Below are positions 33,492 through 44,943 of a stretch of DNA of 64,000 nucleotides, one piece after another. Every line of letters begins with the position of its first letter. The stretch's first letter is position 1. Source of the stretch: Paraburkholderia caledonica NBRC 102488 (GTDB lineage: Bacteria; Pseudomonadota; Gammaproteobacteria; Burkholderiales; Burkholderiaceae); contig NZ_BAYE01000002.1 in assembly GCF_000685095.1 (NCBI RefSeq), positions 372,001 to 436,000 on the forward strand, in the 5' to 3' direction. The notes under the pieces were generated by a model. It made no database searches and was not told the origin of the DNA. It saw only the letters and a program-made list of their open reading frames with translations. The translations under genes were made by a program, and so were the position numbers.

Positions 33492-34658
33492 ATGAGAATC
33501 GTTGAAATCCGCGAAAAGACCATTCCGATTAGCTCCCCGATCCGCAATGCCTACATTGACTTCAGCAAGATGACGCTGAGTCTCGTCGCCGTGGTGACGG
33601 ATGTCATCCGGGACGGAAAACCGGTAGTCGGTTACGGCTTCAATTCGAACGGCCGCTATGGCCAGGGCAAGCTGATGCGCGAACGTTTCATTCCGCGCAT
33701 TCTCGAAGCCGATCCCGCCATGCTCGTGAACGACGCCGGCGACAACCTCGATCCGCACAAGATCTGGGCGACCATGTTCACGAACGAGAAGCCGGGTGGT
33801 CACGGCGAGCGCTCGGTCGCAATCGGCACGATCGACATGGCAATCTGGGATGCGGTGGCGAAGATCGAAGGCAAGCCGCTGTTCCAGTTGCTGGCTGACC
33901 GTTACGGTAACGGCCAACCAGATCGCAAGATTTTCGTGTACGCGGCGGGTGGTTACTACTACCCGGGGCAGGATCACGAAAAGCTGAAAGACGAAATGCG
34001 CAGCTACATCGATCGCGGCTATACGGTCGTGAAGAAGAAGATCGGCGGCGCTTCGCTCGACGAAGACCTGCGCCGCATCGATTCAATTCTAAGCGTGCTG
34101 GGCGACGGACAGAAGCTTGCCGTCGACGCCAACGGCCGCTTCGACCTCGACACGGCAATCCAGTATGCAAAAGCGCTCTCGCAATACGATCTGTTCTGGT
34201 ACGAAGAACCCGGCGACCCGCTCGACTACGAATTGCAGGCAACGCTGCGCAACTATTACGACAAACCGATGGCGACCGGCGAAGATCTTTTCTCGATGCA
34301 GGATGCGCGCAACCTGATCCGCTACGGCGGCATGCGCCCGGATCGTGACTGGTTGCAATTCGACTGCGCGCTGAGCTATGGCCTGGTCGAATATCTGCGC
34401 ACGCTCGATATGTTGCATCAACACGGCTGGTCGGCCAGCCGCTGCATTCCGCACGGTGGCCACCAGATGTCGCTGAATATCGCGGCCGGCCTCGGTTTGG
34501 GCGGCAACGAATCCTATCCGGATCTGTTCCAGCCGTTCGGCGGATTCCCCGACGGCGTGGAGGTGGAAAACGGCTACATCACGATGCCTGATCTGCCCGG
34601 CATCGGCTTCGAAGGAAAGGCCGATCTCTACGCCGAAATGCAAAAGCTGTCCGCATAA
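33492..34658 (+). CDS. tarD: D(-)-tartrate dehydratase (enolase superfamily)
   Basis: The 388-residue enolase-superfamily protein closely follows the Bradyrhizobium D-tartrate dehydratase as I recall it. Shared segments include SSPIRNAYIDF, KPGGHGERSVAIGTIDMAIWD, YAAGGYYYPGQ, VVKKKIGG (catalytic Lys), LAVDANGRF (metal Asp), WYEEPGDPLDY, ATGEDLFS, and SRCIPHGGHQMSLN (catalytic His). It dehydrates D-tartrate to oxaloacetate. An AGGAGA sequence precedes the start. It forms a catabolic module with the LysR gene upstream and dctA downstream. Confidence 0.9.
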   Translation: MRIVEIREKTIPISSPIRNAYIDFSKMTLSLVAVVTDVIRDGKPVVGYGFNSNGRYGQGKLMRERFIPRILEADPAMLVNDAGDNLDPHKIWATMFTNEKPGGHGERSVAIGTIDMAIWDAVAKIEGKPLFQLLADRYGNGQPDRKIFVYAAGGYYYPGQDHEKLKDEMRSYIDRGYTVVKKKIGGASLDEDLRRIDSILSVLGDGQKLAVDANGRFDLDTAIQYAKALSQYDLFWYEEPGDPLDYELQATLRNYYDKPMATGEDLFSMQDARNLIRYGGMRPDRDWLQFDCALSYGLVEYLRTLDMLHQHGWSASRCIPHGGHQMSLNIAAGLGLGGNESYPDLFQPFGGFPDGVEVENGYITMPDLPGIGFEGKADLYAEMQKLSA

Positions 34659-34684
34659 GCCACTAACAGGCTAACTCGCGGCAA

Positions 34685-34716
34685 AACGCGCCGACAACAC
34701 AGTCGGCGTGGCGTTC
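34685..34716 (+). terminator. Hairpin after tarD
   Basis: The stem CGCCGAC (34689-34695) pairs with GTCGGCG (34702-34708), extended by AACGC / GCGTT, then CATAAAAATA. It lies between tarD and dctA, so it may attenuate transcription into dctA. The T tract is missing, so termination may be partial. Confidence 0.5.
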
Positions 34717-34835
34717 ATAAAAATAGGCATAGGGAACGCAGGCGAAATCGGTTCGCACACTCCGCGGCGGTAACCAACGCTGTCGAGTGTACGAACCTGA
34801 CTTTCATTAAAAGACGCCACGCATAGGAGACAGTC

Positions 34836-36200
34836 ATGCGGGTTTCAAAGATCGGAAAATCTCTTTCCAGGCTTTACGTTCAGGTCCTGATAGGTATTAT
34901 CGCCGGCATCCTCGTCGGCCACTTCTATCCTGACATCGGTTCTCAACTCAAACCGCTCGGCGATCTCTTCGTCAAACTGATCAGGATGCTGCTTGCCCCG
35001 ATCATTTTCGCCTCTGTAGTGGTCGGTATTGCGCGAATGACTGACCTTCATGAGGCAGGCCGGGTCGGCGTCAAGGCAGTCGTTTACTTCGAAGTCGCAT
35101 CGACGATTGCGCTGGTAGTGGGTCTCGTCGTCGTAAACATCGTCAGGCCCGGCAGTGGAATGAACATTGATCCCGCTCATATCGACAGCTCATCCATTGC
35201 TACATACACCCACTCGGCAAGTCAGCATGGAGTGCTCGAGTTCTTCATGAGCATCGTTCCGAACAGCATTGTCGGAGCATTTGCGAATGGAGATATCTTG
35301 CCGATCATCTTCTTCTCGGTGCTGCTTGCAATCGCGTTCGCCAAGCTTGGCCCCCGCACGGCGCCGTTCGTCGACATGCTCGACATGTTCCTTCACGGCA
35401 TGTTTGGGGTTGTTCGGATCGTCATGTATGTGGCCCCAATCGGCGCCTTTGGGGGCATGGCATTCACCATTGCCAAATACGGGATCGGCACGCTGGCGTC
35501 GTTCGGGCAATTGATGGCTTGCCTCTATCTGACGTGTGTCATCTTCGTGGTTGTATTCCTTGGACTTGTGATGCGGCTGAGCGGGCTGTCGCTGTGGAAG
35601 TTCCTCCGCTACATCAAGGACGAAATTTTTATTACCCTCGGTACAGCTTCAACGGAAGCGGTCCTGCCGCAAATGCTCATCAAGATGGAGAAGCTCGGGT
35701 GCTCACGACCTGTCGTCGGGATGGTGTTGCCTACCGGTTACACCTTCAATGCCGATGGTACGGCGATCTACCTGACCATGGCCGCGCTGTTCATAGCTCA
35801 GGCGATGAACATCCACCTGACGATCTGGGACCAGGTGCTGCTGCTTGGCGTGATGTTGCTGACGTCCAAGGGATCTGCCGGTGTAGCAGGAGCGGGATTC
35901 GTCGCGCTGGCGGCAACGCTGGCCACCATGCACAAAATCCCTGTGTCCGGACTGGTGCTATTGCTCGGCGTTGACCGTTTCCTCAATGAGGCACGTGCAG
36001 TTACGAACCTGATCGGCAATGGCGTCGCGACCATCGTGGTAGCCCGATGGGAAGGGGCACTTGATATGAACAAGGCCCGCGCGATGCTCGATCGCACCGA
36101 TACGAGCATTGACGCGCTGCAGTCGTTCGATGTGGCACCGACTGCTCCCACGCCTGCGAACGACGTCACACCTCGCCGGACAGGATCGACTACGAGTTAG
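34836..36200 (+). CDS. dctA: C4-dicarboxylate transport protein DctA
   Basis: The 454-residue protein is a sodium/proton:dicarboxylate symporter of the DAACS family with about eight membrane helices and two re-entrant hairpins. Signature segments are LLAPIIFASVVVGIARM, LGTASTEAVLPQM (first hairpin region), LPTGYTFNADGTAIYL and TSKGSAGVAGAGFV (second hairpin region). It imports succinate, malate and related acids, and here probably D-tartrate, matching tarD 177 bp upstream. Confidence 0.93.
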   Translation: MRVSKIGKSLSRLYVQVLIGIIAGILVGHFYPDIGSQLKPLGDLFVKLIRMLLAPIIFASVVVGIARMTDLHEAGRVGVKAVVYFEVASTIALVVGLVVVNIVRPGSGMNIDPAHIDSSSIATYTHSASQHGVLEFFMSIVPNSIVGAFANGDILPIIFFSVLLAIAFAKLGPRTAPFVDMLDMFLHGMFGVVRIVMYVAPIGAFGGMAFTIAKYGIGTLASFGQLMACLYLTCVIFVVVFLGLVMRLSGLSLWKFLRYIKDEIFITLGTASTEAVLPQMLIKMEKLGCSRPVVGMVLPTGYTFNADGTAIYLTMAALFIAQAMNIHLTIWDQVLLLGVMLLTSKGSAGVAGAGFVALAATLATMHKIPVSGLVLLLGVDRFLNEARAVTNLIGNGVATIVVARWEGALDMNKARAMLDRTDTSIDALQSFDVAPTAPTPANDVTPRRTGSTTS

Positions 36201-36341
36201 TTTCTGCCGGGACTTTTTTTCCGCAGGTGCATTCATTGCCCGCGGCTGCGCTAGGTTCTGCCCTGGCGCCGAGCTCTCGGGTGCAGAAGCGGAATGCTAT
36301 GGCATCGATCGTCGCGATCCCGGCAATCCGATATTCCGCCT

Positions 36342-38486
36342 CTAGCTAACCGCGACACCGTCGGGACCGCGTCGCTTGTCTGACATTGAAATGGAGTCGA
36401 GTAGCGCGGAAGGGTCGGCGGGTTTCACCAGATAATGGTCGACGCCGGCCTCGGTCGCCCGGCGGATATGTTCTTCTTGCCCATAACCGCTCAGCGCCAC
36501 GATCAGACACTGTCCGCAGGCTGGATCCTGCCGCAATCGCCGGGCGACCTCATGGCCGCTCATGCCCGGCAGACCGATATCGAGGATGACCACGTCGGGT
36601 CGCATTTCGGCCGCGAGGCGCAAGGCTGACTCACCGTCACCCGTGCATTTCACGACGTACCCATGGATGGTGAGCAGCGCCTCAAGGCTTTCTGCCGATG
36701 CAACGAGGTCGTCCACGATGAGTACGCGCATCGCCGGCTTGCGGTGAAGATGCAAGACCGGGGCAAGCGTCGCGGGGCTGCGCTCGACCACGGTCGCCGG
36801 CAGGCGAATCACGAATTCTGCCCCCTTGCCGCGGCCCCCGCTCCTGCATTCGACCGATCCGTGGTGCAACTCCGTGAGATGGCGCACAAGTGTCAGGCCG
36901 ATGCCGAGGCCGCCTTGCGGCCGGTGCAATGACGTATCGGCCTGAGCGAACAGCTCAAACACATGGGGGACGAAATCGGGGTCAATGCCTTCTCCGTCGT
37001 CGGAGACCGTAATCGACGCAATACCGTCGGCGAAACGTGTGGTGAGGGTAATGTGACCGCCTTGCGGGGTGAACTTCGACGCGTTGTTCAACAGGTTCGA
37101 CACAACCTGTGCAAGCCGCACGACATCGCCGTCGACGACCGCGTTGGCCGCGCCCTCGTCGCAGTTCAGCGTTTGCGCCCGTCGGATGAAATGAGGACGG
37201 CTGGTTTCAACCGCCCGGCCGATCACCGTGGATAGGGATACCGTTTCCGTCCGCAAAACAACCGCCCCTCTCGCAATACGGGATACGTCCAGTAGGTCTT
37301 CTATGATCCGCACCATATGCTCGACTTGGGTACCGACGATCTCGCCCGCCCAACGAAGCACATCGGTATCGCCCGCCTGCGCGCTGCGCATCACCGCGGC
37401 TGCGTTCGCAATCGGTGCGAGCGGATTGCGCAACTCGTGGGCCAGCATCGCCAGGAATTCATCCTTGCGGCGATTGCCGTCCTGAATGGCGGAGAAAAGC
37501 AGTGCATTTTCCAATGCAATCGCCGCCCTGCTGACGAACTCCCGGCTGAGCAGAGTCTGCTCGTCCGGAATGGGATTCGCATACGAGCAAAGCAGGATCA
37601 CCCCCTTCTGGTTGCCGGTGAGCATCGGAAACGCGGTGACGCTCTGCACGCCGAGCGCCGGCGCCTCCACAGCGGCGGTCTCGGTGAAACAGTCATTCGG
37701 CTCGACGCCGTCGTCCCCGCTACCGCCATGCATCAGCCGTTGGACAAAGCGGTTCACTGCCGGAAATGCCACGGACAGGGTTGCAGCCTGGAACTCGGCC
37801 AGATCCGGCGCATCCTCTCCGTCGCGCCGCGCCGAGCGCGACGCGACGCTGGTGGCGATCGCGCCAATGCCTACGACCGCGACGAATGCGATATCGGCCA
37901 GTTCGGCCGACGCGAGTTCGACGATGCGCTGAAGCGTCGCATCGAGTTCGAGCGAACGGGTCAATACGTGGCTCGCGTTGGCAAGAAAGTGGGCACGTTG
38001 TCGCGCTCGCTCCGCTAACATGCGACCCGCCTCGGCAAGCAAAAACGCCTCGCGTTCCGCTGCACGCGTCAGAAGTTCATTGTGCATGCGGTGCATTTCG
38101 ACAAACACCTTGACCTTGGAGCGCAATATCTCCGGGACGACCGGCGACAAAATGTAATCGACAGCGCCCAGCGAATAGCCCCGCTTCATTTCCTCCTCGT
38201 CGATATATGCGGTGACGAAAATGATTGGCGTATTGGTGGTCCGCCGGTACGCACGCAACAGCGAAGCCGTTTCAAGTCCATCCATGCCGGGCATGTTCAC
38301 GTCGAGAAGAATGACGGCGAAGGTCTGCTCCAGCACGGCTTTCAGCGCCTCGCGCCCCGATCCGACGGCGATGACGTTCTGCCCGAGTTCCTCAAGAATC
38401 GTACGCATGACCACGTGCTTTTCCGGCAAATCGTCAACCACCAGAATGTTGACGGGTTGCCGCGGGTCGGAGACGGAGATGTCCAT
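36342..38486 (-). CDS. Hybrid sensor histidine kinase, REC-GAF-HisKA-HATPase-REC
   Basis: The 714-residue cytosolic protein has an N-terminal receiver (residues 13-130, LLDVNMPGMDG; the usual Lys position reads YILSPVVPEIL), a GAF-like domain (about 160-340), HisKA with MLAHELRNPLAPIANA, an ATPase domain with GGLGIGLTLVRHL, and a C-terminal receiver (VILDIGLPGMSG, YLVKPADP). No membrane segment is visible. It begins 9 bp after the poly-HAMP kinase gene, so the two are co-transcribed. A phosphorelay between them is plausible. Confidence 0.92.
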   Translation of the reverse strand: MDISVSDPRQPVNILVVDDLPEKHVVMRTILEELGQNVIAVGSGREALKAVLEQTFAVILLDVNMPGMDGLETASLLRAYRRTTNTPIIFVTAYIDEEEMKRGYSLGAVDYILSPVVPEILRSKVKVFVEMHRMHNELLTRAAEREAFLLAEAGRMLAERARQRAHFLANASHVLTRSLELDATLQRIVELASAELADIAFVAVVGIGAIATSVASRSARRDGEDAPDLAEFQAATLSVAFPAVNRFVQRLMHGGSGDDGVEPNDCFTETAAVEAPALGVQSVTAFPMLTGNQKGVILLCSYANPIPDEQTLLSREFVSRAAIALENALLFSAIQDGNRRKDEFLAMLAHELRNPLAPIANAAAVMRSAQAGDTDVLRWAGEIVGTQVEHMVRIIEDLLDVSRIARGAVVLRTETVSLSTVIGRAVETSRPHFIRRAQTLNCDEGAANAVVDGDVVRLAQVVSNLLNNASKFTPQGGHITLTTRFADGIASITVSDDGEGIDPDFVPHVFELFAQADTSLHRPQGGLGIGLTLVRHLTELHHGSVECRSGGRGKGAEFVIRLPATVVERSPATLAPVLHLHRKPAMRVLIVDDLVASAESLEALLTIHGYVVKCTGDGESALRLAAEMRPDVVILDIGLPGMSGHEVARRLRQDPACGQCLIVALSGYGQEEHIRRATEAGVDHYLVKPADPSALLDSISMSDKRRGPDGVAVS

Positions 38487-38495
38487 GCCTGTCTC

Positions 38496-41400
38496 CTAGC
38501 GGTGCAGCCACGCGTGCAGCACGGCAAGCAGATCTTCCCGGTTGACCGGCTTCGAAAGATAGTCCCACGCGCCCGCTTCGATGCAACGCTCGCGGTCGCC
38601 TTTCATCGCCTTCGCCGTGACTGCGATGATAGGCAGGGTACGCCCGACCGGCCGCTTGCGGATTTCCCTTGTCGTCGTAAGACCATCCATCTCCGGCATC
38701 ATGATGTCCATCAGCACGATATCGATCTCCGGATCCGTCTCGACCAGCTTTATCGCGTCATGGCCATTGTCCGCCCAGACGTGGCGCATTCCGTGGTCTT
38801 CAAGGACCGTTGCGAGCGCGAAAATGTTGCGCATATCGTCATCGACGATCAACGCCTTGCGTCCGGTCAGATCGGCGTCCGAGCGGTGCAAATCGTCGAT
38901 GAGTTCACGTGCCTGATCGGACAAACGTTTCGGACTCAGGTGCAGCGACGCGGCAGCCGAGTCCAGCAGACGGCTCATGTCCGACGCCACGTAGCTGACG
39001 AAGCGTTCGCCGGCTCGAATGCCTTGCGCGGGCATATCCCCGTCAGGGGCATAGACGATCACAGGCAGCGGTGCAAAGGGGCTGCGCTTACCGAGCGCGG
39101 CCTCTATTTCATGGGGGCTTTTCTCCATCATCTCAGGCCCGACGATTACCGCAAAAAGATCTTCCTCGGCCAGCGCCTGGGTCAGTTGTTCGCCTGTCGC
39201 AGCGAAACTCAACACGACGCGGTCGCTCGGCAGCAATTGCGTCAATTGCTCGCGGTCGGGCCCTTCGGGCAGCGCGATCAGAACCTTGCGCTCCATTCTG
39301 TCGACGTAGCCCGCGATTGCCCGCAGCGCGTCGTCCAGGACTTCGCGCGACTGGATTGGTTTGGCCACGAAGGCGAACGCGCCAGCCTGCAAAGCGCGGT
39401 CGCGCGACTCGTCCGTCGAGATCACGCAGACGGCCATATGCCGGGTCGCCATATCGTGCTTGAGCCGGGCAAGCACCCGCCAACCGTCCATGTCCGGCAA
39501 AAACAGATCGAGCGTGACGACGTCCGGTTTGAACTGATCGGCGAGCGTCAAAGCAGCGGCGCCGAGCGGCGTGACGAGTCCCTTGAAGCCATGCTCGCGG
39601 GCCGCGTCGAGCAGGAAATGCGCGAAGGCAAGATCGTTTTCGACGATCAACAACACCCGCTCTCCGGGCACGATGTTCAAACGGTCGTCATCGGACGTCT
39701 GGGACAGTTCGCTCGTCTCGCTGACTACCGTGCTGACGAACTCCTGGGCAGCGAGGGCGTCCGTCCGCTCCGCTGCATCGATGGCAGCGGCCGGTTCGCG
39801 ATCGAGCGTCGCCCCGCCCGTGTCCTCCCCGGTCACGGCGGCGCTTCGGCGCGCGACCCAGCCTGTCTCTCCTGACAAGGGGAGATATAGCGTGAACGTG
39901 CTCCCTTTGTTCGGCGAGCTCACGAGGCGGATCTCGCCGCCCAACAGCTTCGACAACTCACGACTGATGGCAAGACCCAGACCGGTCCCGCCATATTTAC
40001 GGCTCGTGCTGCCGTCGGCCTGCTGGAACGCTTCGAAGATGATCTGCTGTTTGTCCGCCGAAATACCGATCCCGGTATCGGATACCGAGAACGCGATGAC
40101 GTCCTGCGCCCGGTTAAGTCCTTCGTTATCCGCGCTCCAACCGCCGAACACTTCTTCGATGGACAGCGTGACATGCCCGTGGTGCGTGAACTTGAACGCA
40201 TTCGACAACAGGTTCTTCAGAATCTGCTGCAGCCGCTTAAGATCGGTGTGAATCGACGCAGGAAGACGGGCGCCCGCATGGATGACAAAATCGACGCTGC
40301 GTGATTCCGCGACGTGCCGGAAGGTACGCTCGACGTAGGACGTGAGGTCCGCGAGCCGATGTGCGGCGAAATCCATCACGACGGTACCGGACTCGATCTT
40401 CGACAGGTCGAGGATGTCGTTGATCAACATCAGCAGATCGTTGCCGGACGAATGAATCGTTCTCGAGAACTCGATCTGCCTGGTCGAAAGATTGCCTTCC
40501 GGGTTCTTGCACAACTGGTCAGAAAGAATGAGCAGGCTATTGAGCGGCGTGCGCAGTTCGTGGGACATGTTGGCAAGGAATTCCGACTTGTACTTCGAGG
40601 TCAGCGCGAGCTGTTTCGCCTTTTCTTCCAGTGCTTGACGGGCCTGCTCGACTTCGGCGTTCTTGCGCTCGACTTCCTGATTCTGGTGCGCAAGAAGCCG
40701 TGCCTTTTCCTGCAGTTCCTGATTGGTCTGCTGCAGTTCCTCCTGACGGCTTTGCAGTTCGTGCGCGAGGGACTGCGACTGCTTGAGCAGATCTTCCGTC
40801 CGTGTATTAGCCTCGATCGTGTTGATGACAATGCCGATACTTTCGGTCAGCTGATCGAGGAACGCCAGGTGAGTCGGATTGAACCGTTCGACTGACGCCA
40901 GCTCGATGACGCCTTTGACCTGCCCTTCGAAGATGATCGGCAGGACCAGTACGTTATGCGGGACGACGCTGATCAGCCCGGACGTGATCCGGAAACTGTC
41001 GACGGCGGACGGCTCAAGCAGAATCTTGCGCCGCTCGACCGCGCATTGGCCGAGAAGTCCCTCGCCGAGTTGCACACGCTTGCCGTGCGACGGGTGTCCA
41101 CTCGATGCATAACTCGCCATCAGGCGCAAGGCCGTTGCATCAGCGGTGGTGTCGAGCACGAAAAACTCCGCCTGCTGAACGCCGACCACAGGCGCGAGCT
41201 CGGACAGAATGAGTTGCCCGACCGCAACGAGGTCTTTCTGTCCCTGCAGCATCCGGCTGAACTTGGCGAGGTTGGTCTTGAGCCAGTCCTGCTCGGTATT
41301 GACCTGGGTCGTATCCTTCAGGTTGCGGATCATCTCGTTGATCGTATCCTTGAGCGCCGCGACCTCACCCAATGCCTCGACGGTAATCGATCGTGTCAGA

Positions 41401-44400
41401 TCACCTTGGGTGACGGCTGTTGCCACCTCCGCGATCGCTCGCACCTGCGTGGTCAGGTTGGCGGCGAGCTGGTTGACGTTCTCGGTCAACCCCTTCCATG
41501 TGCCAGAGGCGCCAGGCACCTTGGCCTGACCACCGAGCTTCCCTTCCACGCCGACTTCACGCGCAACGGTCGTCACCTGATCGGCGAAGGTCGCGAGCGT
41601 ATCGGTCATGCTGTTGATCGTGTCTGCGAGCGCTGCGATTTCACCTTTCGCCTCGACCGTCAGCTTGCGCGCCAGGTCGCCGTTCGCGACGGCTGTCACG
41701 ACCTTGGCGATGCCGCGCACCTGGCTCGTCAGATTGCCCGCCATGAAGTTGACGTTGTCCGTCAGATCCTTCCACGTGCCCGCCACACCCTGCACGTCGG
41801 CCTGGCCGCCCAGCTTGCCTTCGGTGCCCACTTCGCGTGCGACGCGGGTGACTTCGGAGGCAAACGAACGCAACTGGTCCACCATCGTATTGATGGTGTT
41901 CTTCAGTTCCAGGATTTCGCCTTTGACGTCGACCGTGATTTTTTTCGAAAGATCACCGGCCGCCACGGCTTTGGTCACGTCCGCGATGTTGCGGACCTGA
42001 CTCGTCAGGTTGCCCGCCATGAAATTGACGTTGTCTGTCAGGTCCTTCCAGGTACCCGCCACGCCCTGCACGTCCGCCTGCCCGCCGAGCTTGCCCAGCG
42101 TGCCGACTTCCCGCGCGACCCGGGTCACTTCCGATGCGAAGGAACTAAGCTGGTCCACCATCGTATTGATGGTGTTCTTCAGTTCGAGGATTTCGCCCTT
42201 GACATCCACCGTGATCTTTTTCGAAAGGTCGCCCGCCGCCACGGCTTTCGTCACGTCCGCGATGTTGCGGACCTGACTGGTCAGATTGCCGGCCATGAAG
42301 TTCACGTTATCGGTCAGGTCCTTCCACGTGCCGGCCACGCCTTGCACGTCCGCCTGGCCGCCCAGCTTGCCTTCGGTACCGACCTCGCGTGCCACCCGCG
42401 TGACTTCAGACGCGAAGGAGCGCAACTGGTCCACCATCGTGTTGATGGTGTTCTTCAGTTCGAGAATTTCGCCCTTGACGTCGACGGTAATCTTCTTTGA
42501 GAGATCGCCCGCCGCCACCGCAGTGGTCACGTCCGCGATATTGCGGACCTGAGCCGTGAGGTTACTGCCCATCGAATTGACCGAATCGGTCAGATCCTTC
42601 CATGTCCCAGCGACACCTTGCACATCCGCCTGACCGCCAAGCTTGCCCTCGGTACCCACTTCACGCGCAACGCGGGTGACCTCCGATGCGAAAGAACTGA
42701 GCTGGTCCACCATTGTATTGATGGTGTTCTTGAGTTCCAGAATCTCGCCCTTTACGTCCACCGTGATCTTCTTCGACAGGTCACCTGCGGCGACCGCCGT
42801 CGTCACCTCGGCAATATTGCGCACCTGGGCGGTCAGGTTACTCCCCATCGAGTTGACCGAATCCGTGAGGTCCTTCCAGGTGCCGGCGACACCCTGCACA
42901 TCGGCCTGGCCCCCAAGTTTCCCTTCAGTACCGACTTCCCGCGCGACCCGCGTCACTTCGGAAGCGAAGGAGCGCAACTGGTCCACCATCGTGTTGATGG
43001 TGTTCTTCAGTTCGAGAATTTCGCCCTTGACGTCGACCGTGATCTTCTTCGAAAGATCGCCTGCCGCCACCGCCGTGGTCACGTCTGCAATGTTGCGCAC
43101 CTGCGCCGTCAGGTTGCCGCCCATCGAGTTCACGGAGTCGGTCAGATCCTTCCATGTGCCGGCCACGCCTTGCACGTCCGCCTGGCCGCCAAGCTTGCCT
43201 TCCGTACCGACTTCCCGCGCGACGCGTGTAACTTCGGATGCGAACGAGCGCAACTGATCCACCATGGTGTTAATGGTGTTCTTCAGTTCGAGGATCTCAC
43301 CTTTGACGTCTACGGTGATTTTCTTGGAGAGGTCACCAGCCGCGACCGCCTTGGTCACCTCCGCGATGTTGCGCACCTGACTGGTCAGGTTGCCGGCCAT
43401 GAAGTTGACGTTATCGGTCAGGTCTTTCCATGTGCCCGCCACGCCCTGCACATCAGCCTGGCCGCCAAGCTTGCCCTCTGTGCCGACCTCGCGTGCCACC
43501 CGCGTGACTTCAGATGCAAACGAGCGCAACTGGTCCACCATCGTGTTGATGGTGTTCTTCAGTTCGAGAATTTCGCCCTTGACGTCGACCGTGATTTTCT
43601 TGGAGAGGTCACCGGCCGCAACCGCTTTGGTCACCTCCGCGATGTTGCGCACCTGGCTGGTCAGATTGCCCGCCATTGAATTGACAGAGTCGGTCAGGTC
43701 TTTCCAGGTTCCCGCGACGCCTTGCACGTCGGCCTGCCCGCCGAGCTTCCCTTCAGTGCCGACCTCGCGTGCGACGCGCGTGACTTCCGCGGCAAAGGTG
43801 CCGAGTTGCTCGACCATCGTATTGATGGTCTTCGCGGTTCGAAGAAACTCCCCCTGCAGCGCCCTGCCCTCTGCCTCGAGCGCCATGCTCTTCGAAAGAT
43901 CGCCCTGTGCGACTGCGCCGATCACGCGCGCGACTTCACTCGTCGGGTGGACCAGGTCTGCAATCAGGGAATTGATCGCCTCTATCGAGTCTCCCCAGAA
44001 TCCGCGGGCGTAGGGAAGTGCCGCACGCTCCTTCAGGCGTCCTTCCTTGCCGACCACCCTGCTAAGGCGGCCGAGCTCTTCCGACATCCCGACGTTCTGC
44101 TCAACGACATCGTTGAATACGTGAGACACCTTGCCATGCATGCCGGTCCAGTCGGGCGGCAACGACGCCACCTCGCCTTTCTGCAATGCCGTAAGTCCGG
44201 CCAGGATGGCCTTTGTGCATTCGTGTCCGGCTTTCGCACTCTCGAAGAGAGCGTTGACATGAGTCGCACTGTCAAGCCACGCGCCTGCGAGCGATTCACA
44301 GTTGACGGCTGCGCCCTGAGCGTCCGCCCCGATGCCGGGTAAACGCTGTGACATCCGCCCGAGGTCGTGCGTGATATGTGCCGTCTGTACCGCCAGCGCG

Positions 44401-44552
44401 TTGAATTCGGACGCGACCTTGCCCTGTTCGCCCAGCCAGTTATCAGGCAGACGAAAGGACGTGTCGCCTCGGCGCAGCGCGCTAAGAGCGCTCGCGATAA
44501 GCGCGTACGGATCATGGGATTGTTGCGACGATTCGACCGCGAACGTGTCCAT
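38496..44552 (-). CDS. Giant poly-HAMP hybrid histidine kinase
   Basis: This 2018-residue soluble protein has a HAMP-type array (about residues 230-1080), a GAF domain (about 1085-1235), a coiled coil, HisKA with His1331 ([11 protein letters not shown]), an ATPase domain ([15 protein letters not shown]), a receiver (Asp1682), a degenerate receiver and a final receiver (Asp1949, [10 protein letters not shown]). Within the array, seven 92-residue units (288-931) are nearly identical and are flanked by diverged units. The architecture matches fungal group III kinases (Nik1/Os-1), which sense osmotic stress through such repeats. ATG 44552 follows GAGGAAC; the frame upstream is not protein-like. 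Confidence 0.92.
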   Translation of the reverse strand: MDTFAVESSQQSHDPYALIASALSALRRGDTSFRLPDNWLGEQGKVASEFNALAVQTAHITHDLGRMSQRLPGIGADAQGAAVNCESLAGAWLDSATHVNALFESAKAGHECTKAILAGLTALQKGEVASLPPDWTGMHGKVSHVFNDVVEQNVGMSEELGRLSRVVGKEGRLKERAALPYARGFWGDSIEAINSLIADLVHPTSEVARVIGAVAQGDLSKSMALEAEGRALQGEFLRTAKTINTMVEQLGTFAAEVTRVAREVGTEGKLGGQADVQGVAGTWKDLTDSVNSMAGNLTSQVRNIAEVTKAVAAGDLSKKITVDVKGEILELKNTINTMVDQLRSFASEVTRVAREVGTEGKLGGQADVQGVAGTWKDLTDNVNFMAGNLTSQVRNIAEVTKAVAAGDLSKKITVDVKGEILELKNTINTMVDQLRSFASEVTRVAREVGTEGKLGGQADVQGVAGTWKDLTDSVNSMGGNLTAQVRNIADVTTAVAAGDLSKKITVDVKGEILELKNTINTMVDQLRSFASEVTRVAREVGTEGKLGGQADVQGVAGTWKDLTDSVNSMGSNLTAQVRNIAEVTTAVAAGDLSKKITVDVKGEILELKNTINTMVDQLSSFASEVTRVAREVGTEGKLGGQADVQGVAGTWKDLTDSVNSMGSNLTAQVRNIADVTTAVAAGDLSKKITVDVKGEILELKNTINTMVDQLRSFASEVTRVAREVGTEGKLGGQADVQGVAGTWKDLTDNVNFMAGNLTSQVRNIADVTKAVAAGDLSKKITVDVKGEILELKNTINTMVDQLSSFASEVTRVAREVGTLGKLGGQADVQGVAGTWKDLTDNVNFMAGNLTSQVRNIADVTKAVAAGDLSKKITVDVKGEILELKNTINTMVDQLRSFASEVTRVAREVGTEGKLGGQADVQGVAGTWKDLTDNVNFMAGNLTSQVRGIAKVVTAVANGDLARKLTVEAKGEIAALADTINSMTDTLATFADQVTTVAREVGVEGKLGGQAKVPGASGTWKGLTENVNQLAANLTTQVRAIAEVATAVTQGDLTRSITVEALGEVAALKDTINEMIRNLKDTTQVNTEQDWLKTNLAKFSRMLQGQKDLVAVGQLILSELAPVVGVQQAEFFVLDTTADATALRLMASYASSGHPSHGKRVQLGEGLLGQCAVERRKILLEPSAVDSFRITSGLISVVPHNVLVLPIIFEGQVKGVIELASVERFNPTHLAFLDQLTESIGIVINTIEANTRTEDLLKQSQSLAHELQSRQEELQQTNQELQEKARLLAHQNQEVERKNAEVEQARQALEEKAKQLALTSKYKSEFLANMSHELRTPLNSLLILSDQLCKNPEGNLSTRQIEFSRTIHSSGNDLLMLINDILDLSKIESGTVVMDFAAHRLADLTSYVERTFRHVAESRSVDFVIHAGARLPASIHTDLKRLQQILKNLLSNAFKFTHHGHVTLSIEEVFGGWSADNEGLNRAQDVIAFSVSDTGIGISADKQQIIFEAFQQADGSTSRKYGGTGLGLAISRELSKLLGGEIRLVSSPNKGSTFTLYLPLSGETGWVARRSAAVTGEDTGGATLDREPAAAIDAAERTDALAAQEFVSTVVSETSELSQTSDDDRLNIVPGERVLLIVENDLAFAHFLLDAAREHGFKGLVTPLGAAALTLADQFKPDVVTLDLFLPDMDGWRVLARLKHDMATRHMAVCVISTDESRDRALQAGAFAFVAKPIQSREVLDDALRAIAGYVDRMERKVLIALPEGPDREQLTQLLPSDRVVLSFAATGEQLTQALAEEDLFAVIVGPEMMEKSPHEIEAALGKRSPFAPLPVIVYAPDGDMPAQGIRAGERFVSYVASDMSRLLDSAAASLHLSPKRLSDQARELIDDLHRSDADLTGRKALIVDDDMRNIFALATVLEDHGMRHVWADNGHDAIKLVETDPEIDIVLMDIMMPEMDGLTTTREIRKRPVGRTLPIIAVTAKAMKGDRERCIEAGAWDYLSKPVNREDLLAVLHAWLHR
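41759..43690 (-). repeat. Seven tandem 276-bp coding repeats (HAMP units)
   Basis: Seven consecutive copies of a 276-bp unit encode 92 residues each, running from GNLT(S/A)QVRNIA(E/D)VT through [15 protein letters not shown] to [12 protein letters not shown] and WKDLTD. Protein copies differ at only a handful of positions (AEV/ADV, VTK/VTT, QLR/QLS, NVNFMAG/SVNSMGG, one TLGKL). Synonymous differences are more frequent than amino-acid changes. Such an array can expand or contract by recombination. Confidence 0.95.
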
Positions 44553-44844
44553 GCGTTCCTCAACTGTCGTTATATAAGCAAATTTATTATTCGTACGCCT
44601 TGTCGAACTCGCGAGCTTCGACTGCGTTGAGCTTCGCAAGCTGGTCGTAGCTGGTGCTGCGTCAGCGCATCGCTAATCCAACTTCGTTGTCGAGTCTCCG
44701 CGAGTCTTTTTGCATCAATCCGGCGGTTTCCAGGTTGGCCTGTCCGTGCTCGTCAACCATGCGACTCGCGCAAAATTGTACGCTTCTCGACTGCGTTCTG
44801 CGCACGGCTATCTGGCCGGCCGCGATTTCCGCCTGGTCGCCACA

Positions 44845-44905
44845 AGGAGGATGCCGACGATTTGTGCATCCGTCAGACGCGCCTTCTGGGCAGATTGATA
44901 GTCTT
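44845..44905 (-). pseudogene. Possible IS3-type orfA fragment
   Basis: About 20 residues (KARLTDAQIVGILLVA) resemble the N-terminal helix of IS3 OrfA transposases (KKRLTDAQIVGILREA). Nothing else of the element is recognisable. The interval 44553-44943 upstream of the poly-HAMP kinase holds only this scrap. Confidence 0.4.
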
Positions 44906-44943
44906 ACGAATGCGAAGTGCCGGTTCCTGTACCGGCGCTTGAA

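Noticed and set aside
40956..42500. A 514-codon plus-strand open frame opposite the poly-HAMP kinase, with further long plus-strand frames at 38082-39875 and 42618-43679
   Set aside because: They are antisense shadows of the repeated, GC-rich kinase gene. Their repeats mirror the 276-bp coding repeats, and their composition (His/Arg/Asp-rich) is not protein-like.
41759..43690. Regular repeats considered as a possible CRISPR or satellite array
   Set aside because: The 276-bp period is in frame and encodes HAMP units of an intact kinase; there are no short repeats with unique spacers.
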